Source: CALMSM01 sp964534095 (GTDB taxonomy: Bacteria; Patescibacteriota; Saccharimonadia; Saccharimonadales; CALMSM01). From it: a DNA stretch of 6,240 nucleotides. Position 1 is the stretch's first letter; each line of letters begins with the position of its first letter. The DNA lies in assembly GCA_964534095.1 (NCBI GenBank), contig CAZHPF010000059.1, positions 1-6,240 on the forward strand. Reading direction: 5' to 3'. This document shows positions 1-5,378 of this stretch, piece by piece. Both the position numbers and the translations under genes were made by a program. The notes beneath the pieces were generated by a model. The model was not told the DNA's origin, made no database searches, and saw only the letters and a program-made list of their open reading frames with translations.

Positions 1-114
1 AAACAAGGCCGTACCATTGTTCGGGTATCGGCTTGGTTTGATAATGAGTGGGGGTACACCAATAGGGTGAGAGAGGTCGCACAACTAGTCGGGAACCGTC
101 TGTCGATAGGTTAG
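1..114 (+). CDS. gap: Type I glyceraldehyde-3-phosphate dehydrogenase, C-terminal end (partial)
   Basis: Reading frame 1 on the + strand is open from the window edge to a TAG at 112-114 and gives 37 residues. They contain WFDNEWGYTNRV (residues 12-23 of the fragment), which is the near-invariant C-terminal signature of type I GAPDH (family pattern W-Y/F-D-N-E-W-G-Y-S/T-N-R-V). The enzyme oxidatively phosphorylates glyceraldehyde 3-phosphate to 1,3-bisphosphoglycerate with NAD(P), in cytosolic glycolysis. The Asn-Glu of this motif lies near the nicotinamide in known structures. The rest of the gene, including the catalytic cysteine, lies outside the window. This is the only + strand gene seen. 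It ends convergently on cysS, and the two stop codons overlap by four bases (111-114). The fragment is short but the motif is highly specific, so the family call is firm. NAD versus NADP preference cannot be judged. Confidence 0.93.
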   Translation, partial: KQGRTIVRVSAWFDNEWGYTNRVREVAQLVGNRLSIG

Positions 115-124
115 ATACGGTTCC
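92..124. repeat. 8-bp perfect inverted repeat across the interlocked gap/cysS stops
   Basis: GGAACCGT at 92-99 and its exact reverse complement ACGGTTCC at 117-124 flank a 17-base loop that holds both stop codons (TAG on + at 112-114, TAA on - at 113-111). Either transcript could fold this stem at its 3' end, so it may act as a shared bidirectional 3'-end structure. Neither strand has a T-run after the stem, so it is not a classical intrinsic terminator. The repeat arises because both genes use the same codons near their ends: Gly-Asn-Arg in gap and Trp-Asn-Arg in cysS both read through GGAACCGT. It could therefore be partly coincidental. A second, competing pairing is possible between GTCTG (98-102) and CAGAC (124-128). 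Confidence 0.5.
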
Positions 125-1517
125 AGACTGTTCCGTGAGAGGTATCTTTGATCTCAACCCCATCTTGTTCGAGCTTACTGCGGAGCTTGTCTGATTTTGG
201 CCAGTCTTTGGCTTCTCTAGCCGCCTCGCGCTCTTTAATAAGTTGCTTTTGGGCGTCAGTAATGTCGGGTCTGTGACCAAGGTGGAGTCCGAGAAGATCA
301 TCAATGAAGTGTAATGTTCCCTCGGTATACTTCCCTTCCACGCCCGGTATCGGGATGTTCGACATGTAATCCATCAGCTTGCCGAGTGCAATAAGCGCGC
401 CTGGTGTATTCAGGTCGTTTTGCGCCGCTTCAAGCATTGCGGCCTTGGTATCCCTAAAAAGCTCATCAAGCTCGGTAGGCATAGTGTTGGCACTTGGTTG
501 GTGTCGCAAGTCTGCCCATGCCCGAATTTCGTTCAGTCGGTTTTGGGCAGCTTTCAAATTCTCCCAGGTAAAGTTGCCTTCGGTTCGGTAATGTTTGCTG
601 AGCACTAGGAGCTTAAACGCTTCAATGTCATAGCCTTTTCCCTGAATGTCGTCGAGGGTTATGATGTTGCCAAGCGACTTGCTCATCTTTGTGCCGTTAA
701 CTTTTATGTGATTGGCGTGGATCCAAAACTGGCTGAATCGGCTGCCGGTTACAGCTTCGGTTTGTGCAATTTCATTAGTGTGGTGTACAGGAATATGGTC
801 AATACCACCGGTATGGATGTCAATCTGGTCGCCAAGCAGTTCGCGAGCCATGACAGAACACTCGAGGTGCCACCCAGGAAAGCCTTTGCCCCAGGGGCTA
901 TCCCATTCCATGTCACGCTTTTCGGTTGGGTCTGAGAATTTCCAGACAGCAAAATCGGTTGGATTTTTCTTGCCGGTGTCTTCAACACGGGCACCAAACT
1001 GCAAACCTTTAATATCAAGCCGGGCAAGCTCACCGTAATTTTTTAATTTGCTGGTGTCAAAATACACGCCGTCGGCAATCTGATAGGTATAGCCCTTTTC
1101 TTCCAGCGCTTTCACAAAATCAATTTGCTGCTGAATGTATTCGGTGGCGCGTGGCATATGTTTAGGACGCAACAAACCAAGCAGCTCAACCGCCTCATGA
1201 TCGGCAATTTTAATGTACTTTTCGGCGACATCCCACGCAGTGATTCCTTCTTGGAGGGCACTTTTAAGCATCTTGTCTTCGCCAGCATCTTCGTCAGAGG
1301 TGAGGTGTCCTACGTCGGTTATATTTTGTACATGGTCAACCTCGTACCCGCTAGCACGCAATGTTCGTACCAAGGTATCCCAGTAAATATACGCTACCCA
1401 GTTACCAATATGCGGCTGGCTGTAGACCGTTAAGCCGCAGGCATACATCTTCACTTTTTTGCCTTCAAGTGGTTTGAATTCTTCGGTTTTTCTGCCGAGT
1501 GTGTTGTATAGCTTCAT
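111..1517 (-). CDS. cysS: Cysteine--tRNA ligase
   Basis: CysRS charges tRNA-Cys with cysteine using ATP in the cytosol. The 468 residues match the usual 460-480 for the family. The class I signature appears in its CysRS form HIGN (residues 36-39), just after the zinc-ligand region with C27. The other zinc ligands are recognisable as C220, H245 and E249 in WHLEC and HHTNE, with the spacing seen in E. coli CysRS. KMSKS is at 277-281, preceded by Asn-Gly-Thr. The C-terminus (about 430-468) has the family ending: an AREAKDW-type helix, then D-x-x-R-x-x-L, and a Gly-Thr-Val-Trp-Asn-Arg close. The start is ATG at 1517-1515, supported by GAGGA at 1524-1528, six bases upstream. The ATG overlaps the TGA of the HD gene (ATGA, 1514-1517), so cysS is the last gene of the leftward transcript and is probably translationally coupled. 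Its 3' end overlaps gap. All catalytic elements are intact. Confidence 0.97.
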   Translation of the reverse strand: MKLYNTLGRKTEEFKPLEGKKVKMYACGLTVYSQPHIGNWVAYIYWDTLVRTLRASGYEVDHVQNITDVGHLTSDEDAGEDKMLKSALQEGITAWDVAEKYIKIADHEAVELLGLLRPKHMPRATEYIQQQIDFVKALEEKGYTYQIADGVYFDTSKLKNYGELARLDIKGLQFGARVEDTGKKNPTDFAVWKFSDPTEKRDMEWDSPWGKGFPGWHLECSVMARELLGDQIDIHTGGIDHIPVHHTNEIAQTEAVTGSRFSQFWIHANHIKVNGTKMSKSLGNIITLDDIQGKGYDIEAFKLLVLSKHYRTEGNFTWENLKAAQNRLNEIRAWADLRHQPSANTMPTELDELFRDTKAAMLEAAQNDLNTPGALIALGKLMDYMSNIPIPGVEGKYTEGTLHFIDDLLGLHLGHRPDITDAQKQLIKEREAAREAKDWPKSDKLRSKLEQDGVEIKDTSHGTVWNRI

Positions 1518-2173
1518 TCTTTGTCCTCGTATGGTTCGTTGGCCTCTTGCAACTCTTTAACAAAGTCTACAACAAATTGCTGGGCGCTCTTTGCTAGGCG
1601 TTGTCCGGCGGCTGTTGAAAGTGTCAAAGTGAGGACATTTTGGCCTCGATCAAGGTAATCTTGTAGAGACCAGTTAAACTCAGCAAAGGTTCGGATGGTT
1701 TGATAAACACCAAATGCCCCAAATTTTTCAAGTAGGTCTGCATCGGCGACTACTTTTGCTTCAAGTGTCTCAGGTTGTTCGCCGTGCATGCTGCCTTTGT
1801 GGGTTTTAATACAACTAGCGATTTTATCAATGTCTTCTGCCGAGTATAGTATGCCGCCCTCTTCCAAAAATTGCCCAACCCTTTCTGCGCCCACAGCACC
1901 ATGCGTTTTGCCCGTTGCGCCGTAGAGAAACCCAATATCGTGCATGGTTATAGCAGGCAGGACTATTGACATGTCAGCCCCTTCCGCCTCTCCAATAACA
2001 AGTGCATTTATGGTGTCCCTATAGGCATGTCCCCAATTATGGGCTGTAAGGTTTGAATCTTCTTCAAACCGCTGCTTAGTATAATTAAACACCTTTCGAT
2101 AACTTTCATCGTTTTCAAGGTACTTTTGTAATTTTTCCGCGAGCTCGCCCGGCTTGTAATCCAGTAGTCTCAC
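1514..2173 (-). CDS. HD-domain metal-dependent phosphohydrolase, substrate unknown
   Basis: This 219-residue protein carries an HD superfamily domain: H45 and H49 (HNWGH), the paired His-Asp at 78-79 (MHDIG), H91 (KTHGA), H125 (KTHKG) and the downstream acidic positions D144/D146 (ADADLLE). These are the expected metal ligands of a phosphohydrolase. The C-terminal third (about 155-219) is mostly helical and ends in a charged tail. There is no signal peptide and no membrane segment, so it is presumably cytosolic. The family includes nucleotidases, cyclic-nucleotide phosphodiesterases and (p)ppGpp hydrolases; nothing in the sequence selects one, and I do not assign a substrate. The start is GTG at 2173-2171, decided by AGGAG at 2182-2186 with an 8-base spacing. 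It overlaps the DHH stop as GTGA, and its own TGA overlaps the cysS start as ATGA. This places it in a tight co-translated trio with the DHH protein and CysRS. Confidence 0.88.
   Translation of the reverse strand: MRLLDYKPGELAEKLQKYLENDESYRKVFNYTKQRFEEDSNLTAHNWGHAYRDTINALVIGEAEGADMSIVLPAITMHDIGFLYGATGKTHGAVGAERVGQFLEEGGILYSAEDIDKIASCIKTHKGSMHGEQPETLEAKVVADADLLEKFGAFGVYQTIRTFAEFNWSLQDYLDRGQNVLTLTLSTAAGQRLAKSAQQFVVDFVKELQEANEPYEDKE
1524..1528 (-). promoter_or_regulatory. Ribosome binding site of cysS
   Basis: The - strand reads GAGGA, six bases before the ATG at 1517. It lies within the last codons of the HD gene, so ribosomes finishing that gene would end on top of the cysS start. Confidence 0.75.
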
Positions 2174-3171
2174 GATAAAAGCTCCTGGGATTTTTTGATG
2201 AGTTCTAGTTTTAACTCACCGAGTTTCCAGGCCATGGTTTTGAAACCGGCAGCATGGGCATGTCCGCCACCACCGAAATGTCCGGCTAAATCTGAAGCGA
2301 TTGGCACAGTAGCCCGGATTTTGCCGGTTATTTTGCCGTCAGGATAGCTTTTGATAGCAACCGATACTTCAACGCCCTCGGTGTTACGGAGTTCTTCGAG
2401 TGCAAGCATGCTGGGGTTGTAATGCGGGCTGTAACGTTGGATCTCGCCCCACGGAATAGCCACCCAAGCCAATTTGCCCTCCAACAAGTATTCAATCCGT
2501 TGCAACAGTACTCCTTTATAGGCCACAATTTCGGGGGATTTTTTCATGTAACCTCGTCTGCGTGTGTCGATTTCGGCCAAAGAAGCGCCTAGTTTAAGCA
2601 GTTCCGCAACAACCATAACATTATCGGCTTTGACCAGCTCGGTAGTGAGCCCTAAGGTGTCGGCCAACATGCTCTCAACAATATGCGTTGCGGCCATTGG
2701 GTTGATTGCCCATTTTTGGTCGGTAGCTAGTCGGTATGCTACTTCGCCAGACGAAACGGTCTCTTTTGAATTAGCGTAATATTCGGCATGCGGCAGCGGC
2801 AAATCGTTGGTAGTCGGATGATGGTCAAGTATGAGACACGGTTTTTTTGTGATGGCCGTTAGGCGCGAACCGGACAAGGTATGCTCTAGAAGACTTGCGG
2901 TTACCGTGTCAACAATAATTGTTGCATCAAACGATTTAGGAAACTCCTCGGTGATCCTGTCGGCACCTTGTATATAGCCCAGGTAGCTAGGAATATTGAC
3001 GTAGCTGTAGATAGTTACTTTTTTACCGGCATCACCCAGGATTTCTTCCAGTGCAAGCGCGGCGGCCACACTATCAGCGTCCGGATTTTCGGGCTGTACG
3101 ACTAATATACTGTGGAGAGTATCCCATTTCATATGCTTGTCTATAGTGTACTGGTTGTGTAACAAAAACAA
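2170..3171 (-). CDS. DHH/DHHA1 phosphoesterase (NrnA/RecJ-like)
   Basis: This is a two-domain DHH-family phosphoesterase. The N-terminal DHH domain has a motif I region with NPDADS (29-34), motif II Asp88 (IIVDT), motif III D116-H117-H118 (ILDHHPT) and motif IV Asp171 (ADTLGLTT). The C-terminal DHHA1 domain closes with GHFGGGGHAHAAGF (297-310), the substrate-binding signature, and has R286 upstream. At 333 residues it is close to the size of NrnA-type proteins (about 310-340), which degrade short oligoribonucleotides, pApA or pAp. Which of these is the substrate is inference. Odd point: the motif I His (H-x-x-P-D-x-D) is Pro27 here. The start is uncertain. The longest frame uses TTG at 3171 with no clear ribosome binding site, while an ATG at 3132 (residue 14) also lacks one and would give 320 residues. 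It follows recR after 32 bases and overlaps the HD gene as GTGA. Confidence 0.88.
   Translation of the reverse strand: MFLLHNQYTIDKHMKWDTLHSILVVQPENPDADSVAAALALEEILGDAGKKVTIYSYVNIPSYLGYIQGADRITEEFPKSFDATIIVDTVTASLLEHTLSGSRLTAITKKPCLILDHHPTTNDLPLPHAEYYANSKETVSSGEVAYRLATDQKWAINPMAATHIVESMLADTLGLTTELVKADNVMVVAELLKLGASLAEIDTRRRGYMKKSPEIVAYKGVLLQRIEYLLEGKLAWVAIPWGEIQRYSPHYNPSMLALEELRNTEGVEVSVAIKSYPDGKITGKIRATVPIASDLAGHFGGGGHAHAAGFKTMAWKLGELKLELIKKSQELLS
2182..2186 (-). promoter_or_regulatory. Ribosome binding site that sets the GTG start of the HD gene
   Basis: The - strand reads AGGAG, eight bases before the GTG at 2173-2171, inside the final codons of the DHH gene. It is what makes the non-ATG start credible and points to translational coupling. 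Confidence 0.75.
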
Positions 3172-3203
3172 AACCGTTACTCGCCTATCTGCCTTACGGC
3201 AAG

Positions 3204-3815
3204 CTATAACGCTGTGCGGTGTTCTAAAGCGCGTGAAAGCGTGACCTGGTCGGCGTATTCCAAGTCTAGCCCAACCGGCAAGCCACGCGCCAAGCGGGTT
3301 ATGTTGATATCTAGATGAGCGTCGGTAAGCATTTTTTGAATGTAGAGCGCGGTGCTCTCACCCTCTACGCTGGCGTTGAGGGCAAGAATGAGTTCTTCTG
3401 TCTTGTCGGTCTTGATTCGTTCAATTAACTCCGCCAGGTGAAGTTGCTCTGGGGTGACACCGTCAATCGGACTTATTAATCCTCCTAGCACATGGTAGGT
3501 ACCTTTAAACTGGGTAGTTTTTTCCAGCGCTACAATATCAATCGCATCTTCTACGACGGCGATAAGCTGCTTGTTTCGTTCAGATGATGAGTAAAGCGGC
3601 GATACTTCTTGGTCGCTATTGATGAGGGCAAATGTCACAGGACAGGTTTTGATGCCGGTATGAAGTTTTTGTACGGCACGGGCAAAGCGCTGGGCGTCAT
3701 CGTCAGATCGACGTAGTATGCCAAGGGCGTACCTTTCGGCAGTCCGCGGACCAACTCCTGGTAGTTTAGCAAACTGCTCGATCAGATCTTCAAGCGCTTG
3801 AGGAAGTAGTGGCAC
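3204..3815 (-). CDS. recR: Recombination mediator protein RecR, zinc finger degenerate
   Basis: RecR works with RecO (and RecF) to load RecA on SSB-coated gapped DNA. The 203 residues match the usual 195-205. In order: a helix-hairpin-helix (about 6-34, LPGVGPRTAERYA), the zinc-finger region (about 54-82), a Toprim domain (VVED at 87-90, then GGLISPIDGV at 111-120 and a VEGEST segment at 150-155), and the C-terminal segment RLARGLPVGLDLEYAD (174-189). The finger normally has four cysteines (C-x2-C and C-x2-C). Here only C58 remains; the partner positions read Thr, Ser and Tyr (CPVT, then VSPLYS). The fold outside it is well conserved, so this looks like finger loss in a working gene rather than decay. 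The start is GTG at 3815-3813, set by AAAGGA at 3823-3828 with a 7-base spacing. It follows ybaB by 11 bases, the standard ybaB-recR arrangement. The stop is TAG. Confidence 0.95.
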   Translation of the reverse strand: MPLLPQALEDLIEQFAKLPGVGPRTAERYALGILRRSDDDAQRFARAVQKLHTGIKTCPVTFALINSDQEVSPLYSSSERNKQLIAVVEDAIDIVALEKTTQFKGTYHVLGGLISPIDGVTPEQLHLAELIERIKTDKTEELILALNASVEGESTALYIQKMLTDAHLDINITRLARGLPVGLDLEYADQVTLSRALEHRTAL

Positions 3816-3822
3816 AAGTAAT

Positions 3823-3828
3823 TCCTTT
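3823..3828 (-). promoter_or_regulatory. recR ribosome binding site overlapping the ybaB stop codon
   Basis: The - strand reads TAAAGGA across 3829-3823: the TAA stop of ybaB shares its two A bases with AAAGGA. The site sits seven bases before the recR GTG. This supports the GTG start and suggests that recR translation is coupled to termination on ybaB. Confidence 0.75.
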
Positions 3829-4120
3829 ACAAGCCCAGGTTACCAAGCATGCCCATATACGGCTGCATTTTTTCGGCAGCCACCTTTTGGCTCTCTTGAA
3901 TGGCTTCTTTTACAGCGTCTTCGACCCAACGTTCCAGCTCGGCTATGTCATCGAGGTCAACATAGTCCGGATCAATATGCACTTTTTTAATTTTTTGGTC
4001 GCCGCTAATCTCAACACGAACAGCGCCATCACCTTTCTCGACATTTATTACCATTTTTTGTAGTTCTTTTTGCAGCTTTTTCATCTGCAACAGCATCTTT
4101 GCTTGATCAAATTTACTCAT
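3827..4120 (-). CDS. ybaB: YbaB/EbfC family nucleoid-associated protein
   Basis: This small DNA-binding protein of 97 residues (family about 100-115) forms dimers shaped like tweezers, and in other bacteria binds DNA as a nucleoid-associated protein. Visible layout: an N-terminal lysine- and methionine-rich helix (about 3-25, KMLLQMKKLQKELQKM), a central beta region with the family pattern G-x-V-x-V-x-x-x-G (residues 32-40) and KVHIDPDYV (46-54), a C-terminal acidic/amphipathic helix (about 57-86), and a Gly/Met/Leu-rich tail. The start is ATG at 4120-4118 with a strong AAGGAG at 4129-4134, eight bases away. It sits just upstream of recR, as in most bacteria. Unusually, dnaX does not precede it; a membrane protein gene does, 21 bases away. 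A weak extended -10 just upstream may give ybaB-recR its own transcript. Confidence 0.95.
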   Translation of the reverse strand: MSKFDQAKMLLQMKKLQKELQKMVINVEKGDGAVRVEISGDQKIKKVHIDPDYVDLDDIAELERWVEDAVKEAIQESQKVAAEKMQPYMGMLGNLGL

Positions 4121-4128
4121 TATTGGTT

Positions 4129-4134
4129 CTCCTT
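4129..4134 (-). promoter_or_regulatory. Strong ribosome binding site of ybaB
   Basis: AAGGAG on the - strand with an 8-base spacing to the ATG at 4120. It is the best Shine-Dalgarno match in the window, in contrast to the membrane protein gene upstream, which has none. Confidence 0.8.
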
Positions 4135-4141
4135 CTTATAC

Positions 4142-5341
4142 TTATTTTACCAGATATGACTGCTGAAACTCCGTTTTTGCCTGGTTTGTATACGGCCATG
4201 CCACGAAATACCTGTAAATATGGTAGTACGAGCACATCCCTACGCTCACGCAAAGAAGTCCGACCGCTAAACCTCTGGCGACTGGATTTTTAGGAAACAC
4301 AGTAAACCACTGCTGCAGCATGAAAGCTATACCGCCAGCAACCAACAGATAAACTATTGGAGCCAGCGCCACGAAACCCACAGCCCCACCGGCAACAATC
4401 ATCGTAAACAGTAACGCCGTCAAACCAGCCTGTAGCCGTCCACGCATAAGCCGATGCTCATAGCGGAGCGAGTATATCCCGAGCACAGCCATAGCCAGCG
4501 TAAAGACGTCGAAAATAGCTGTACTGCTTGCCCACTGGCTTGCTGTCCCGTCATTATACCGCCAGATAAGCGCAGAAAGAGTTGATGGTATACGGCGCAA
4601 ATAGAACAGCGCCGATTCGCTATGTGTGGGGAGGCCTGCGACAGCGAAAATCTCGCGCGGTTGCGACCATACTGCCATTATGGCGGGCGCTAGCAATAGA
4701 ATAATACTTGCTCCGCAAAGCAGTTTAAGCCATAGCGGCGAGCGGCTGACGGCGCGTATGATGCGGCGACCCTGCCAGACACATACTGCAACCGACAGCC
4801 ATATAAATCCAGGTATGTAAGGGGTAAGACATAGACTGGCAATAAGAACAAAGAGGGCTTTTTTATGGTGTTTAGACGATTGCAGAGACAGCCCAACGGC
4901 GATAACCGAGGCAAGCAGGAGATAGGATACTTCTGGAGTAGCAGACCGCACAGCATGTAGCACAATGGTCGAAGAGGCAAACAACAAGCTTCCGAGGAGC
5001 GCCACACGCTTGCTATACCAACGCCCAAGTATGAAGTACAGGCCAGAAACCGCCGCGAAGCCAAACACAACGCTTACTAGCCTGAAGAACACAATGTGGT
5101 GAGCGCCAAGTTTAACCAGAGTGTACGTACATATCTTATGGAACAAAAAAGCAGGACTTTGTATCAGCTCACGACCAGAGTCGGCGCTAGATATGTAGGC
5201 TAGTTCCTGAGGGCTAACACCGCCCGGCAAAGAAGCAAGTTTCCAGGTAAACAATAGCGTAGCGGCACCAACTAGCACTGACCAGATGGCAAGGGTTCGC
5301 CATCGACGAGTTGTTACTGTCCTCCACGCCTTTTGTTTCAT
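4142..5341 (-). CDS. Multi-pass membrane protein, possibly GT-C glycosyltransferase-like
   Basis: This 399-residue integral membrane protein begins with a basic stretch (KQK, RR, R within residues 2-15), which suggests a cytoplasmic N-terminus. About ten hydrophobic segments follow, roughly at 17-33, 83-105, 112-129, 138-153, 162-189 (perhaps two), 204-224, 275-292, 305-345 (two) and 354-375. The layout of a first helix, a 50-residue outside loop, then F-F-R-L (R87), a helix, a short basic loop and R-S-A-T-P-E (132-137) before the next helix resembles the PMT/ArnT-like GT-C group, which transfers sugars from polyprenyl-phosphate donors outside the membrane. The acidic pair expected early in loop 1 reads Gln45-Glu46, so activity and substrate are uncertain. 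The start is ATG at 5341 with no Shine-Dalgarno. It is 33 bases after dnaB and 21 before ybaB. It could equally be a different polytopic family. Confidence 0.9.
   Translation of the reverse strand: MKQKAWRTVTTRRWRTLAIWSVLVGAATLLFTWKLASLPGGVSPQELAYISSADSGRELIQSPAFLFHKICTYTLVKLGAHHIVFFRLVSVVFGFAAVSGLYFILGRWYSKRVALLGSLLFASSTIVLHAVRSATPEVSYLLLASVIAVGLSLQSSKHHKKALFVLIASLCLTPYIPGFIWLSVAVCVWQGRRIIRAVSRSPLWLKLLCGASIILLLAPAIMAVWSQPREIFAVAGLPTHSESALFYLRRIPSTLSALIWRYNDGTASQWASSTAIFDVFTLAMAVLGIYSLRYEHRLMRGRLQAGLTALLFTMIVAGGAVGFVALAPIVYLLVAGGIAFMLQQWFTVFPKNPVARGLAVGLLCVSVGMCSYYHIYRYFVAWPYTNQAKTEFQQSYLVK
4144..4149 (-). promoter_or_regulatory. Possible extended -10 promoter for ybaB-recR
   Basis: The - strand reads TGG-TAAAAT: TAAAAT matches TATAAT in 5 of 6 positions and has a TG extended element one base upstream. 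It overlaps the stop of the membrane protein gene. A start about seven bases downstream would leave a short leader that still carries the AAGGAG. I see no -35 match at 16-18 bases, so this is only a candidate for internal transcription of ybaB and the genes after it. Confidence 0.3.
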
Positions 5342-5349
5342 CTCATAAA

Positions 5350-5378
5350 AGTATAGCAGATTGCACCCGAGGTGTTAG
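5350..5378 (-). promoter_or_regulatory. Possible promoter giving a near-leaderless membrane-protein mRNA
   Basis: In the gap after dnaB the - strand has TGC-TATACT (extended -10, hexamer at 5355-5350, 5 of 6 matches) and CTAACA (5378-5373, 4 of 6 to TTGACA) with a 17-base spacer. The -35 overlaps the dnaB stop codon. The expected start point, about seven bases past the -10, falls at or within two bases of the ATG at 5341, which has no Shine-Dalgarno. Confidence 0.35.

Noticed and set aside
712..1038. Open frame of about 108 codons on the + strand inside cysS
   Set aside because: It lies wholly opposite conserved cysS catalytic sequence, its translation resembles no family I know, and no ribosome binding site was sought or needed to explain it. 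It is an antisense shadow, like the other + strand frames at 379-608, 1125-1433, 2564-2779, 3809-4063, 4099-4293, 4626-4820 and 5808-6068.
4690..5070. 126-codon open frame on the - strand in another frame of the membrane protein gene
   Set aside because: It is rich in Cys, Leu and Arg without a recognisable pattern, and is fully contained in a well-formed polytopic membrane gene. This is a frame shadow of hydrophobic codons.
3827..5341. SRP RNA or tRNA gene near ybaB-recR
   Set aside because: Small RNA genes often sit by dnaX-ybaB-recR, but the gaps here are only 11-33 bases and hold no tRNA or SRP-like structure.
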